DNA from: Anthonomus grandis grandis | Taxonomy: Eukaryota > Arthropoda > Insecta > Coleoptera > Curculionidae | DNA: 64,000 bases | Direction of reading: 5' to 3' | Assembly: GCF_022605725.1 (NCBI RefSeq) | Contig: NC_065548.1 | Location: forward strand, 43,517,131-43,581,130 | Shown here: positions 37,701 to 51,300 of the stretch, one piece after another | Position numbering within the stretch: the first letter of the stretch is position 1 | How the letters are laid out: every line of letters starts with the position of its first letter | Notes under the pieces: model-generated | The model's input: only the letters and a program-made list of their open reading frames with translations | Databases searched by the model: none | What the model was told of the DNA's origin: nothing | Made by a program: the position numbers and the translations under genes

Positions 37701-39338
37701 TAAAGACGTTTTTTTAATTACCGATTACACCCAAACGGTAAGATTTACAGCAAAAATTATGGAGGAATTTTTTGTTTATAATTAATTGATAATTAAGATA
37801 AAATCATAATTTTTTTCGTAAGTCAATGTCGTAGTATTTTTTTTGTAAAATTGTATTAAAAATTCATCATAGCTACGCCACTGGTTGCTAAAAAAAGTAG
37901 GTAAACATCTAAAAAATGTGTTTTTATGCCATAATATCCTGTGCCAAAATTCAGTTCAATATTTTATAACGTATTTGAAAAAAAAGTAATTATTGCCGGC
38001 TTGCACAAGATTTTTTAGCTCTTGATTTTGCTATAATTAAAAAATATATAAAAAATAAAAAAATTATAAAATCTATAAATTGGTATCTTATTTTGTTTAT
38101 TTTGGTAACAGGATTAGCACATAATGAAGCAAATTTTATGCAACTTAAAAGATATTTTAGAACGCAAGGAGAATTAATTTTAATATTTTAGTTCACCTGT
38201 GGGTCTTGACCGCGTTATTGTCCATTATGTGTGATTTATGTTATGTTTGTTCAAAGTATAATCACATATGTGGATATACTCTAGTAGCCTGCATCCCTAG
38301 CACTGCAGCCTGCAGGCCTAGCCTGCATCCTACACGCGGTAACCCTGTTGAAACTAAATCCTGTGGATCTAGACTGGACGTCGATAAACTAGGCAATAAC
38401 ACTTGGGATTGTTGGACTATTTGTTTGGGACAGTTGGATTGTCACGCCTTTTGTACGATTTATGGATACATAAAGAGAAACTTTTAATAAGTGGCTGTAC
38501 GACAAAAAAAAAATCACTCCGACAAAAGTTTGTTTAAATAACTATATTAAAACACACAGTATAATACATAAATGACACCAGAGAAAATAATTAATGAAGA
38601 AAGTGGTTTTTTAAAAATTAAACTAAAGAAGCGGTGAGAAGGACGAGAAATTAATTTCGATATATTTTAGCAGCACGAAATTTTACTGGCTTTTAGGATT
38701 AATATCCTTTATTATTGCACGAACGAATTTTATTAACTTTATATTTTAATTTTGATAACGAGCTTTTGGCTTTCGCTGAGCCACCTTCAATCGTTCTATT
38801 TCATTATACGAATAAATGCGGACTGAACTGTTTTAAAAAAAAAAAAATACCACCACGCAAAAACTTCTCCTTCATAAGATGACGCAATCCTGTCGGCAAT
38901 GCGATAAAAGAGTTTGTTATGATTTCAAACCGAAGACATCTTGTTTTTCTCCGAACCGGAAACACAAGTCTCTTATATTAATAAAAACCCTATACTCTTT
39001 AAAATCTAATATCTGTTGAAATTAATTTTCAACACCTTTCTTCCGCTACTCTACGGTGTGCCTCTGCTTTCTCTTCTTTCTGCTATCTGCCGCCCTCGGC
39101 CTGCTGTTCTTCTTTCTTAATGTTCGTCTTTTTTTTTTTGCGTGTCGTCCCTTCTTTAACCCAATCCAAGGTGTGTAGGCAACGTGCCGAGGGATGAATG
39201 GCCGTGGGGCAAAACGGTCGCTGACGTTCACTCACTGGAATACCGGGCGACCTCCCAGAATATCCAACCTTACCCAGGTAAACGGCTCTGCCTGGATGAA
39301 CCGCTATTTCCGATATACTCGTAGGACCAACATAGATC

Positions 39339-39371
<33 letters not shown>

Positions 39372-42300
39372 CCTCCGTTCTCCCTCCACTATGGCGGGCT
39401 CTGAAACATTAGAGCTCACCGTTCCTTCAACTCCTGTTGCTCTGATGAGCCCACACATTCTCCCACCTACGAGGGCTCTGCCTCAGCAGGAAACCCGGTA
39501 ATCCCCGACTTAAACATCGACGATCTAGCTGGAGCTCTCAACAGGGCACAGCTGAAAAGAAAGAACCTCTGCGGTTCGGAGAAAAAAAGGAGAAGGAAGG
39601 CTAGGGCTAAGGAGGGACCAGGCACCAAAAGGCTCAGAATACCCGGGTCTATGCCTACCGAGCGCGCTGGCGGGGCTAAGAGATCGCGCAACGCTGAGTC
39701 CCGGCCTCAAGTCAGATATGCGCGATCGGTCGGCAGCGCCAAGCTGCAGCTGGCAGTGTATCGAACGGGACAGCCGGAGGTCGGTTTCACTGGCGAACAG
39801 CTGCTACAATTCGTGGACTCGGTGACTGAGGCCATACTGCGGACTTCGTCCGGCAGTGAGGCACAGTCACTGCAATTCCATCCACCGCGGCTGATCAGGA
39901 ACCAAATACTGTTAACGGCCGCGAATCAGGAAAGTCTGGAGTGGCTCCGTCGGGCACTCCCAAGTCTTTCTCATTGGGAGGGGGGCAACAGTGGATTCCG
40001 GGTATTAGACATAAGTCTCACGAGGACACCCTGAGGCTTCTAGAGCTTCAAAATCCTGGCCTCCCGTGCTCCCAGTGGAGAGTGTGGGAGCGCTAAGAAG
40101 AGGCTAAGAACCTCAGGCTGGTGGTGGGGGTGGGTGAGGGAACGGCCAAAACGATAAGAGAGAGATAGCGCTCGCTATTTTATAGCATCACCAGGGCCGC
40201 TGTCTCCCTCATCGAGAACAAGTAAGCGGCTGATGACACCAGGGTGGCTACTTCCACAGTGGCCCCTGGGCCTTCGGCAGTCGACTTAGAAAGAGCCACT
40301 ACTGCCGATACCGCAGCTTCCGAGAAGCCAGGGCAATCTGCAGATGATAGCCCTTCCAGCTCCAAGGACTAAGCGTGGTTAACAGTCAGCCAGTCCCACA
40401 CCTTACAGTATACCTCTAACATTTCTACAGACAAATTTATAGCATGGAAGAGCGTCCACCGCTGTTCTGTGCAAAAGGCTCAATGAGCACTGGACTTACC
40501 AAGGCTCTGTTAAAGGCCTGGGTTTAACTGGCGGCACACTACATAAACATGTACCTTGTGAGAATCTCCGCGCATGCAGCCTTACTAGGAATTTAGGAAG
40601 CTTTCTCAAAAAAAAAAATTGAGAAAGCGAAAATTCGTGCTCAACTGAACAGAGTCCAACGCCTTGCACTTAGCACAACGGGTTCCATGCGAACGGCGCC
40701 AACTAGAGCGCGCTTGAGACTCTTCTAAGTTTTTCGTTGTGTAATTCGAGGCAGTGAGTACAGGCTACACGTCCTCGGCGAACTAAGTGTTGGCGAGACC
40801 GGTTACGCAAAAATCTGGTCACGGGCCATACAGGAATGTCCTCTCCTTCTGATGGGCAGTGACTGCATGGCTCTAGTGACAGTGCGAGGGATTCGTGACG
40901 CACCATGCAGGTAGAGAGGAGTGGCAACATTCCAACAGACCTGCATTGCTAAATAGGCGAACCATCTGGTACACAGATGGCTCCAGAATGACAAACAGAG
41001 CTGGATCAGGGCCTTGTGGTGGGATCCAGTAGGGCATAGTCGCTGGGGGAGCCACTGTCTTCCAGGCCGAAGTATTCGCTGTATTAAAATGCGGACAGAA
41101 AATCCTAAGCAGCTGACACCGCAATACAGTCGTATCAATATGCTCGGACAGCAGAGCTGCCATTAAGGCTGTCACGGCCGCAAAGGTAAGCTCCAAGCTT
41201 GTACTCGAGTGCATAAAAGTCCTGGAAAAACTGGTGCAGGTTGGCTGCAGGGTTAAGCTCGTCTGGGTACCTGACCACGCAGGCCATGCAGGTAACAAGG
41301 AAGCGGACTCTCTTGCCAGACTGGGATCCGCGAATGTGCCGATGAGGCCGGAACCCATAATTGGTATCGCCAAATGCGAGCGATCGCATCAATGAAGGGT
41401 GTGCTGGACAAGTGGACCCACCGAAGATGGACTGAGCAACCCGGAATGCCAGATTTTAATAAGAATTGTCTTGTACACTTTCTGTCTTAATATTTTGATG
41501 TTTGTACTACGTATTATTTGTCACATTTCTTACAAAAAAAATTCTTTTAAAAGGTTTTTAGGTTGTTTTTTTACTTTTGAAAAGTAATTCGTGGCTATCG
41601 TATTGCAAAATTTTTTAGTGAGTCTATTATGTCCTTAGTTTTTATATTAGTCCGTATACTATACTTACCGTATACGATTGTTATGACTGTTTGTTGATGT
41701 AAAGTGATATATTTTAATCCTAGGAATATGGGCCTTATATGTGTATTGAAATTTGTAGAACCCTGAATATTTAACAGAAGTAAAAAGTGTAAAAAGAAAG
41801 ATTTTTACTTGAACCATATTTTGTTAAACGTCACCAGTGGCGAAGCGTACGAGTAGACAAGGTAGACACTGTCTACCCAAAATTATCCAGTTATTTGTCA
41901 TTAATTTATCACGTAATTATTTCATGTAATTGTTGAATTAAAGTTTTAAAAAAATTAACACAGAACGTAATCGCTATCCTTACTATTATTATTATAGTAT
42001 CTAAACATGATTAATCCGAAGGCGCGCCCCGCCTGCCGCACCGATTAAGATAAAAATACAGGGCTGACACCCAATTAATGTATCCGAGCCCCAGGAAGAC
42101 ACATTAATATTTGTCTTCCGAAATTTGGAGCATATCGAACCAAATACGCATCAAGCAGGCTACAGAGGTCCGGCCGCATTCAGCCTATTACGTATGCAAA
42201 ATTTACTCGCGGGGAAGACATTCGAGCTTTTGTCTATCGAAGTCGACCAGCTATTTTATTATGCTGTTGAGGGTTATTGTTTATGGACACGCTTGTTCTG

Positions 42301-45300
42301 GTCAGCCGCAATACATCTTCAGTTTTGTCTGCATTTGGTGGGGGCGCGTGCTATAGTAATTTAATAATTAATAAATAAAAGTATTTTTATTTTTGGGTGT
42401 ATAGAAAAGGTTTTTTTAGTGGTTATTTTTGAACGACTGTTCGATATTGGCAATTGTATTTTAGTTGTGTTTTTTTGTAAGTAGTATTTATTTATTTCTT
42501 TTTTATATCACTACATAATTTTTCTCTTTCAGTTAATATTTCATGCGCTTTCATTCTGTATTTCATTAAAGTGAATAATATTGAATACACATTTTTTTCT
42601 AATTAACGATTTTTATTGTTTGTCTACCCGAAAAAAAGGTTCACGCTTCGCCACTGAACGTCACTATTTTATTTAAATTCCAAAAATCTAAGGTACTTAC
42701 CTATAAAATAATTTTCCGCACATCCGACATTCCAACGGATGTATTTTCAAATGTTCCTTAAATTTGTGCTCTATATCAAATACCTCATCGCATACTTGGC
42801 ACTTGGTTGTTTTAATTTTCTGCTGATTGTGAAACTCCTTATTGTGCATTCGCAATTCTTTCTTAGTTTTGAAAAATTGATCACAGATTTTACACATATT
42901 TATAATAAGGAGTTTGCGATCTTCTTCTTTTATGCCGTTTTTATTGTCCTCTGAACCTAAGATAAAAAAAAACAATTATAGTTTATTGAATAAAACAGAA
43001 TGTACTAAAAATTTTAAGTTTTGGTTGTGTTCAGTAATGGCATTAGCATTACTTGTATTAATTGGTTAAATATTTATATTAATCTCACTTCTCTAAGTAA
43101 ATTTTAAATGACCCCTATATCTAAAAATATGCCTGCTCGCTAACACCAAAATTCGTCATTTCCCTCCTAAAAATGAACGAGTAACCAGACGTAAGAGGAG
43201 TGGACAAGTACTTAAAAGGGAACCATTTTCGTGTATTTGAAGCATTTTTGGTGTATACTTCACTAGTACTCAAATTAAGTAACTAATCCCATAAAACCTT
43301 GCCAAAGTTATCGAAAATACAGGCCGGTAACGCGAGTGACGGGCAGCACAAGTATATAGAAGAAAGGAATCAACAGCCTATGGTATGTTCATTTTTATTA
43401 TCCTTTTTCTCTCATAAACATATTGCTCTCACCTCCACAGGTTGCATATTGCAAAGATTAAACATTTTCTGAATAAAATATTTGTTTATTAAATAACGAG
43501 ACTGTGCACACAGAAGGTGTCATAGGTTTGGGAAACTATGCAATGTTGGTTAGGTGGAAGTTTCTAGTGTCTACTGTTCTAGTATGAAAACACATTTTTA
43601 TCTCTGTAGTAGCATATTTTTTATAGAGGTTAGAAACGAAAGTATTTTTTTCTGGTGCCGATGATGTGCGAAGAAAAACATGATCAACAGATCATTGAAA
43701 ATTTTCTCGTTAAATAAAAAATAACTTTCATTGAGTGTTATACTTATCTATCTCGTGCGCACCAACTCTTTCTTGTCTAGTGGTCGACGACATAATCAAT
43801 GATAAACCAGGCAGGCTTGTAAACTCAAGTAAAACAATATGCTACTGTGTTTACTAAGTTTTCTTAAATTTTATAATCATTTTAAATCAAATAGTTAATT
43901 TTTTCATTCCGTTGCAAATTGTCATTAAACTTTAACTTTTACAAATTTTAACTCATTTGCACTTAACTCACTGTATAGAAACAGTTTTGTTAAAATATTC
44001 ATAATAAAATACACTTAAAAGAATGTTTTGAGGTCTTGAAAGAAAAGCGCGCGTACGCCACAATTCTGCATTTATTGGATTAAAATCTTAATTAAACTAA
44101 CTTTAAAAATGATTTAAAAACTTGCCAACTAATGGGAGTGAAAACCAGGTAAGGTCTCACAACAAAGTTAATAATTATTTTCAAACGCAGAAATACAGTC
44201 TTCCTTTCTCAACAGTGAGCTCTCGATATGGGCTTACCCTTCTGATGGCCCCTATCTTATGTTTCCGATAAAAAAATTAGAAATCTAGCAACACCATCTA
44301 GTTATTCAAAATATTCATCCATTATTCTCAAAGAGACTTAGATATATGACCAAAGGAAGAGAAAGTATACTCAAAGTCAAAGTCTCACAAACCAAGCGTC
44401 TATTTAAAGGTGTTTCGCCCCATTAGGGCATCATCGGACATAAATAAAATTATCAAAATAAAATATTAAGGAACAAAACGTTAATTAACAGAGAAGACAT
44501 AACTCATCTAAATACAAAAACTACACACTTACTCTCACTAATATAAATCAAAATATAAAATATAATATGTCTACAACATCGTATACCGTTATTTACTAAA
44601 ATATGAACTTTAAAACGCCAAGTATCACCGAAATCCAGTACATTTTATACATATTATCTTATAAAGAACCAAAACAAATACAAGTATGAAAGCACAAAAA
44701 AGTTTTTTTTTTTTAAATTACATGGGGATCGGGCCAAAGACCATTGGATCCGAAGTCCGAAGTATAGACCTTATCGCCAAACCGGAGTATTGTTGTAGTA
44801 TACGAGTATTTACATAATATGAGAAGTAATAAAACGATGTTAAAAATATTAAAATTTATTGGAGATTAAGTTCGAAGTTAAATTTAAAAAAAAAATTTAT
44901 TGGAGATTATTGAAAATGAGATTAGGTTCAAAATTAAAGATATCATTGACACAATTTAATATTGGGCTTCTCTTAGCTCTTGTAATCTCCAGCCCTAAAA
45001 AAATTATTTTATTTAGGTCTGATGATGCCCTAATGCGGCGAAACGCGTAACACTTAAACTAGATGCTTGATTTGTGAGACTTTGACTTTGAGTATACTTT
45101 CTCTTCCTTTGGTCATCTAGTTAGTCATGGAAAAATCTAACATTTTGGTTGCTTGCTTTTCGATACAATTTACCGTTTTTGAGAAAATCGCTGGTAAAAC
45201 GACAGAGGAGCATCATTAAACCCGATGAAATTATCAAATTAGAAAAAAAACGAAGTGGGGCGTGACCGCTTTAATTTTTGTCAAATCAAATTGATTGTAT

Positions 45301-48300
45301 CGAAAAAATGCAAGAAACGATAATTTTAGATTTTTTCATTGCTGTAGATGGTGTTTTAGATTTTCAAAATAATCTTATCGAAAAGCTAAAATACGGGCCA
45401 TCACAAGAATAGGTCCACCTAAATCTGTGTTTACACCATTCTTGGGACGTAAAATGTCAAGAACACTTAAAAAAACCCAAAAAAAAAAATGGCTTGCAGT
45501 TTTTGAAAAAATTTCACGTATAAATGTAGTCTGTTTTCTAAATAATCGATTTTTTTCAAGCAATTTGCGCGGGCTGTTACTCTGAGGGTTTATAGAAAAA
45601 AAAGTCTTATTTTGGCTTCAATAATACGCATTTTTACCTGTTGCCTGGTGGTTGGTACATGTTATATGATCGTATATATTGTACTTTATATTTAAAGGGT
45701 GACTCAAACATAAATTAATACTTTGACGTCACGATAACTTTTATTAAAGAGTAACGAGTGGTTATTTGTTCCTTACTTGTAGTTACTTTATTTAGGGTTT
45801 CTAAAGATAGATTTTTTTCTGCTATTGCTTTAAAGTCAAGCGGCCTTTGTTAAAAAGTTGTTTTTTTTCGCCACTTCAATTTAATTTTAAATCAATTAAC
45901 CGCTTTTTCTTAAGTCACTTTAATTTCCTATTCGTTTACTCATAGTTCTTTTATGCATTTTTTTATATAGCAAATCAAGCAATCTAAACTATTTAAAACG
46001 TCTGGCACATTAAAAAAAGCCAAACTTTTAGACAAACTGAAGTGAACGGACTCTCAGACTTGAAATGTCTAAAAGTGCAAAAAATAATAATTCTAATTAG
46101 ACAGTTTTTAAGCTACGTTATGGATCTTTAGAGTCCAATAAGTCAGAATTTTTCAAACAGCACAATATTGTGATTGGTGGTATCTTAGATGATGATGATG
46201 AATTTATTATACAGGATCGCATTAGAAATTCATTCGAACGAGATTTTTGGTGCAGTAAATCAACATACTTTGACCTATTGGGTGAGCAACTTGGCTCTAA
46301 ACCTTCTTCTTCATCTTCAGTTTCTAGTAATCAATTAAATTCACATGTAACTTTACCAAAAATTGAAATTCCTCTCTTTTCCGGGAATATCACACAATTT
46401 TCAATTAAAAAGCTAAAAGGTGGCGCCCCCATACGTAGGAATGATGAAACTCGCTTGGCAGCCTTGGTATTAAAAATTACGAGAGACAATATCGCAGAGA
46501 AATGGGAGTTTTCGCATTGCGCTATTTCTGTTTGAGGACATATTCGCATATTCAATAGTATAAATTTGAGAGAAAATATTGAAAGGTTTAGTTTCATATT
46601 TTGTTTTTTTTTTCTAATTTTTAAGTATAAAATCTAATAAGTAATATAAGTAATATATTTTTGCTTATTTTTAAAAGTACAGTATATTATAGAGTTTGCC
46701 TACATTTCGGCAGAACCAGAGGCTGTTATTTTTTATACAAGGTGCAAAGATATACATATGGTAAAGTGTTTTAAGCTTTTGGGTCTACAGCTTATAAATT
46801 AAAAAAAAATACCTTGAAAATAAATTAACCTTAAAAACATATACAGGGTGTTCCGTTGATCATGTTACAAACTTCTATGGCAGATAGAAAACGTCAAAAG
46901 AAAAACAAAAGTTCATATAAACATGGGTCCGGAAAAGCTTCCTCAGGGAGCTAGAGCTCTTTGAAAATAACCTTAAAAAACTAGTTTTTTTTAATAGCTC
47001 TGGAAATACTTTAACTACCGTAACCAATTTTGGGAGGTAAATTAATTGTTAGTACGTTTATTCTTTTGAACCTACTAAATAAAAAAAATATTTATCAGGG
47101 GCTTCAGAATCAGGGCAGTATTTGGTAAATTTAGGCCAATTTCTTTAAGACTTTAATTTCTGCCCGTTTGGGCATTAGATTATGATGTTCCTATACTTTT
47201 TACATAAAAAAGGTGCTCTTAGTAAAAGTCGGTAAATGGTAAATATCACCGTTTTTGTGAAAATTGACAATAAGCAAGTTCTGAGATACAAAAATTAATT
47301 ATCTATTATTATTAATAAACAATTAAAAAAAAATCTGACTTAAATATAAAATAAATGTTTAAAAAAAGTTAAGGTAGCCACTTTATTAAATTGGTACTCA
47401 AATTAATTAACTGTCACTTTAATTACCTTGAGGTATAAAATGTTTAAATGATTTTAAGTGTAATAAAAAACCAACAAATTAACAATTTTAGAAACGTAAA
47501 TAAATTTTATTAAAAATTGGTATTACAAAAATAAACTTAAAATATTAATTGCTCAAAATGCCGGCCGCCACGATCGATACATTTATTGTATCTACGCACC
47601 ATATTAATGTTGACGTGGTTAAAAATATCAGGCGTAGTTTGGATTACTTCAGCAGCTGCGGAAATTCTGGCCACCAGGTCTTCTTCTGACTTGACTGGAG
47701 TTTCATATACGAGACTTTTCTTATGCCCCCAAAGAAAAAAATCTAAGGGTGTCAAATTTGGTGAGCGCGCTGGCCAGGTGACAGGGCCTCCGTGGCCAAT
47801 CCAACGCCTTCCAAATTTTCATTTATAAACTCGCGGACAATAAGTGAAAAATGAGCTGGCGCTCCATCGTGTTGTAGCCATAAGTTCTGTCGTATATTTA
47901 GGGGCAGATCATCTAATAGTTCTGGCAGTACATTTCTTAAAAAAATTAAATAAATATTTCCCGTTAAACGAGGAGGCAACATAATTGGACCAATTAAGCG
48001 TTCTCCAACAATGCCGACCCACATATTGACCAAAAACTTATGTTGATAGCTGCTAAAATGAATACCATGGGTATTCATCATCCACCAAGGGTTTTCCTCA
48101 CTTCACACATGATTATTCTTAGAATTAAGAATGCCTTCTTTTGTAAATAAAGCCTCGTCAGTAAAAAGGACATATTTTGGAAATTGAGGTTCTTCTGTAC
48201 ACCGGTCAAGAAACCACTGGCAAAAATTCACGCGGGGCATAAAATCATTGGGTCCTAATGATTCCACCTTTTGCAGGTGGTAGGGCCGAAGAAGCTGTTC

Positions 48301-51300
48301 ATTAACAACGTTCCATACCCTAACATGATTTACATGCATCGCATCAGCTACTGCTCGAGTACTTACTGATGGGTTATCTTCAAATCGCTGAAGCACTTCT
48401 TCCTCAAAATCCGGGATTCGGATGTTCCTTTGCGCGCCATTATCTTGGCGTTTTATTTTAATGGAGCCAGTCTCCCTGAGCCGTTGATTGACCCTTTCAA
48501 AAAGTGTGTGAGCTGGGATTCGCATTTCGGGAAACTACTCTTCATATAGTCCAGAAGCAGCTCTACCATTACATCGTACTTCCCCATAAATTAAAAGCAT
48601 ATCGGCGTATTCAGCAAAAGTGTAATATTCCATTACTTAACCGTAATAAAAAGGGAATTAATATCATGTAAAAAATACTGACAGTGACAAATTAAAAAAA
48701 TACTGACAGTGGCAATGAATTAGCATTATTATTATTATTAAAATAATTAATTCAAGATACAGCATCTTAGTTTGGTTTTAGTCAATTTCCACAAAAACGG
48801 TGATATTTACCGACTTTTACTAAGAGCACCTTTTTTATGTAAAAAGTATAGGAACATCATAATCTAATGCCCAAACGGGCAGAAATTAAAGTCTTAAAGA
48901 AATTGGCCCAAATTTACCATATACTCCCCTGATTCTGAAGCCCCTGGTAAATATTTTTTTTATTTATACTCTATTTCAGAAGTGTGTAGAGCAATAAAAC
49001 CTCATTAGGTATGCAAAAGTGGTACCTGGTGATCCACCAATATTTTATGCCACTACCTTAGTTGGGTATTAGTTTCAATGTAAAATTCTTTCTTTTCGTT
49101 GATTGCAGGTAGTGCAACTCGGTTTTCGGTCAATTTATGAGTTTTGCCCATTGTTACCCACTGATAAACATTGAAAACGGTTCGCCAAAGGCGTGCAACT
49201 GGGACTTGTTTTTTACCTTATAATTAATGTACTTAAATGCTATTTTATTTTAGAAAGTTACTTTTGTTTAAATGGAATAATATATTTTTTTCACAAATTT
49301 ATTGAACATAATATGTAGAGTAAAACAGTTGAAAATGTCACTTTTGGATCTGGCACTTTTTGGACAGTGTATAACAATTTTAAATTATAATAGATTGAAG
49401 TCTTCTTCGTCATCTGACGAACTGTCATCACCTATTGACATTATTATTAAAGGATCGACTGTCTGATCGATGAGGTTGTCAAGATCCCACATTTTGTCCT
49501 CTTGCTTAATTACATGCTGGACTGCTTTTCGCCAATTCTCTGGTGTCGCTTCCGTAATGGCTTGATCAAACAGTAGCTTAACATCTTTCATTTTAAAAGT
49601 CGTGTTTTGTCTTGCTACAAATCCTTTTACCTGCGCCCATATCAGTTCTATAGGATTTAGTTCGCGATGATATGGCGGTAAGCGCAGTACAGTTATATTA
49701 TATTTTTCGGCTATATCTTGCACGGCGTATTTCATGAAACGAGTTTTGTGTAAGTTTGCTATTGCCAGCAGTTCTTTTTTTATCAAATTTGCTTCAAACG
49801 CAATACCTTTTGCAGTCAGCCAATCGATAATTTCTTGCTTTCTCCAACTTGAAGTTGGCGTCTTCTCTATTCGCCGTGAATGATAGCTTGCGTTATCCAT
49901 AACCACCACCGAATTAGCCGGAAGAAATTTTATCATTTCACCAAAATAGTCCTCGAAAACGTCTGAGTTCATGTCTTCATGGTAATCTCCTGTGCGAGTC
50001 GACTCAAAGGTTAGCAGACCTTCTTTTAAAAATCCCTCTTCGCTTCCAATATGTGTGATTATAAGTCTTTTTCCTTTTCCCGAAGGTACTTTAATACCCG
50101 TAGACAGGCCTTCTATGAAAGCTTGGCGAGCACTGGTTATATTTTTGTCTTGCCACATTTTTTGGACTATATAACCTTCGTTAATCCACGTCTCATCAAG
50201 ATAAAAAACTTTCTTTTGCTCCCTGCGGTACTGCTTGATACTTCTCAAGTATTATCGTCTCCAACAAACAATTTCGTCACTCTCCAGTAAAAGTGCTTTG
50301 CGGTTATGCTTTTCCCAGGCAAAATCCATATTTTTTAAAGTTTTTATATAAAAGTTTTCTACTTATCAACGGAATACTGTCATCTCGGCCAAGCTCCATT
50401 AAAATTTTGTCTAGGGTGGGTATTTCCTTTTTAAAATAAAAAGAGTGAACTTTTCTTCGAATTATACATTTAGCATTTTCATCAAGGACTTTTGTAGGTC
50501 GTCCTGGCTTTTGCTTGGGAGATTCCACTTGACCTGCTACTTTTCTTTCCCGCAACAATTTGAAAATAGTGGACTTTCCAATTCCACTCATTCGAGAACA
50601 TTTTTCAACAATTTCTTGCACAGTAAAACTAGGGTAATCGTGTTTTATGCAATCATGTACATTTAAAATAATAACTTTTTCACTCAGCGATAGTGGAGAA
50701 TTTTTAGTACATCTTTTCGTTGGACTGAATACCTCCATTTTTTAAATATTGGGATAATAATATTGTGATTACACTACAGCGTAGCAGTGACTACTAACGT
50801 TTAAAATATGATTTAAAAGTATTTATAGTCTGTATATATTACCTGACCCCATTTTTGCATGTTACAAAGCGTTAAAAGATAGGTACCTATACAAAAGGAT
50901 TAAAAGTATTTATTTAGTATTTAATCTCTTTCAAAATAAAGGCATTTAATCCGTGAAAATTAAATTCATAAATATTATAAGTACCTGCGCCTATGAACTA
51001 CCACGAAATGTAGCCAAACAGAACGGAATTCCCCAGTTTATTGCTCTATACACTTCTGAAATAGAGTATAACAATAATGTTGCAGCAAACTAAAAGCTTA
51101 ATAATGAAGAAAAGCTGTTTTTTTCGTATGAAAATTGAGCTTCATGTGAATAAAGACAAGATAGATTTTTCGTCACTTAATTAAACGAGAAATTCAAAAA
51201 TTATTTTTTTGCAATCTCAATATCTTGTTCTATCTTCAAGTTTAATTTGAAATGGTGTAACATTTGTTTTCTTTAGAAAAATTGAGACTATAAGACCAAT

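Larger units (their letters stand above)
35770..37985 (+). mobile_element. Long-TIR mariner element, right tip truncated
   Basis: The left end begins TACAGGGTGTT at 35770 after TA. About 390 bases (35918-36309) recur as reverse complement at 37600-37985. The right copy breaks off in AACGTATTTG, so the outer ~150 bases of that end are gone. The transposase is centred between them. Confidence 0.85.
39050..41460 (+). mobile_element. R1/LOA-like non-LTR element with internal deletion
   Basis: GC content jumps to well above the surroundings. A 5' UTR-like stretch containing a 22-base A run (39340-39361) is followed by ORF1. The end of the ORF2 RNase H region then follows without endonuclease or most of the reverse transcriptase. 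The 5' and 3' parts survive and the middle is missing. Confidence 0.7.
44346..45116 (+). mobile_element. 771-bp element with ~105-bp inverted ends carrying hammerhead-like motifs
   Basis: The ends are inverted copies (about 44346-44457 and 45012-45116) sharing GACCAAAGGAAGAG, AGTATACTCAAAGTC and AAGTCTCACAAA. Each contains a hammerhead-like core. The interior is non-coding. Such motifs are known from the terminal repeats of Penelope-like elements, so this may be a non-autonomous Penelope derivative with one end inverted. No target duplication was found. Confidence 0.75.
46842..48966 (-). mobile_element. Second DUF4817-type mariner with long inverted ends
   Basis: The left end begins TACAGGGTGTT at 46842 after TA. 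About 47080-47275 recurs as reverse complement at about 48775-48966, sharing AGGGGCTTCAGAATC in one copy and TGCCCAAACGGGCAG. The right end stops exactly where the Sailor-type element begins, and no continuation is seen beyond 51070. Confidence 0.85.

Noticed and set aside
38206..38487. 93-residue Cys-rich ORF, looked like a small secreted protein
   Set aside because: No signal peptide, no recognisable cysteine pattern, and it lies amid short CCTGCA repeats.
39194..39412. ORF across a 22-base A run
   Set aside because: It overlaps the 5' UTR-like part of a non-LTR element and depends on the homopolymer for its frame.
42111..42364. Two overlapping ORFs in the hAT MITE
   Set aside because: Neither resembles a transposase or any known protein; overlap in different frames suggests chance.
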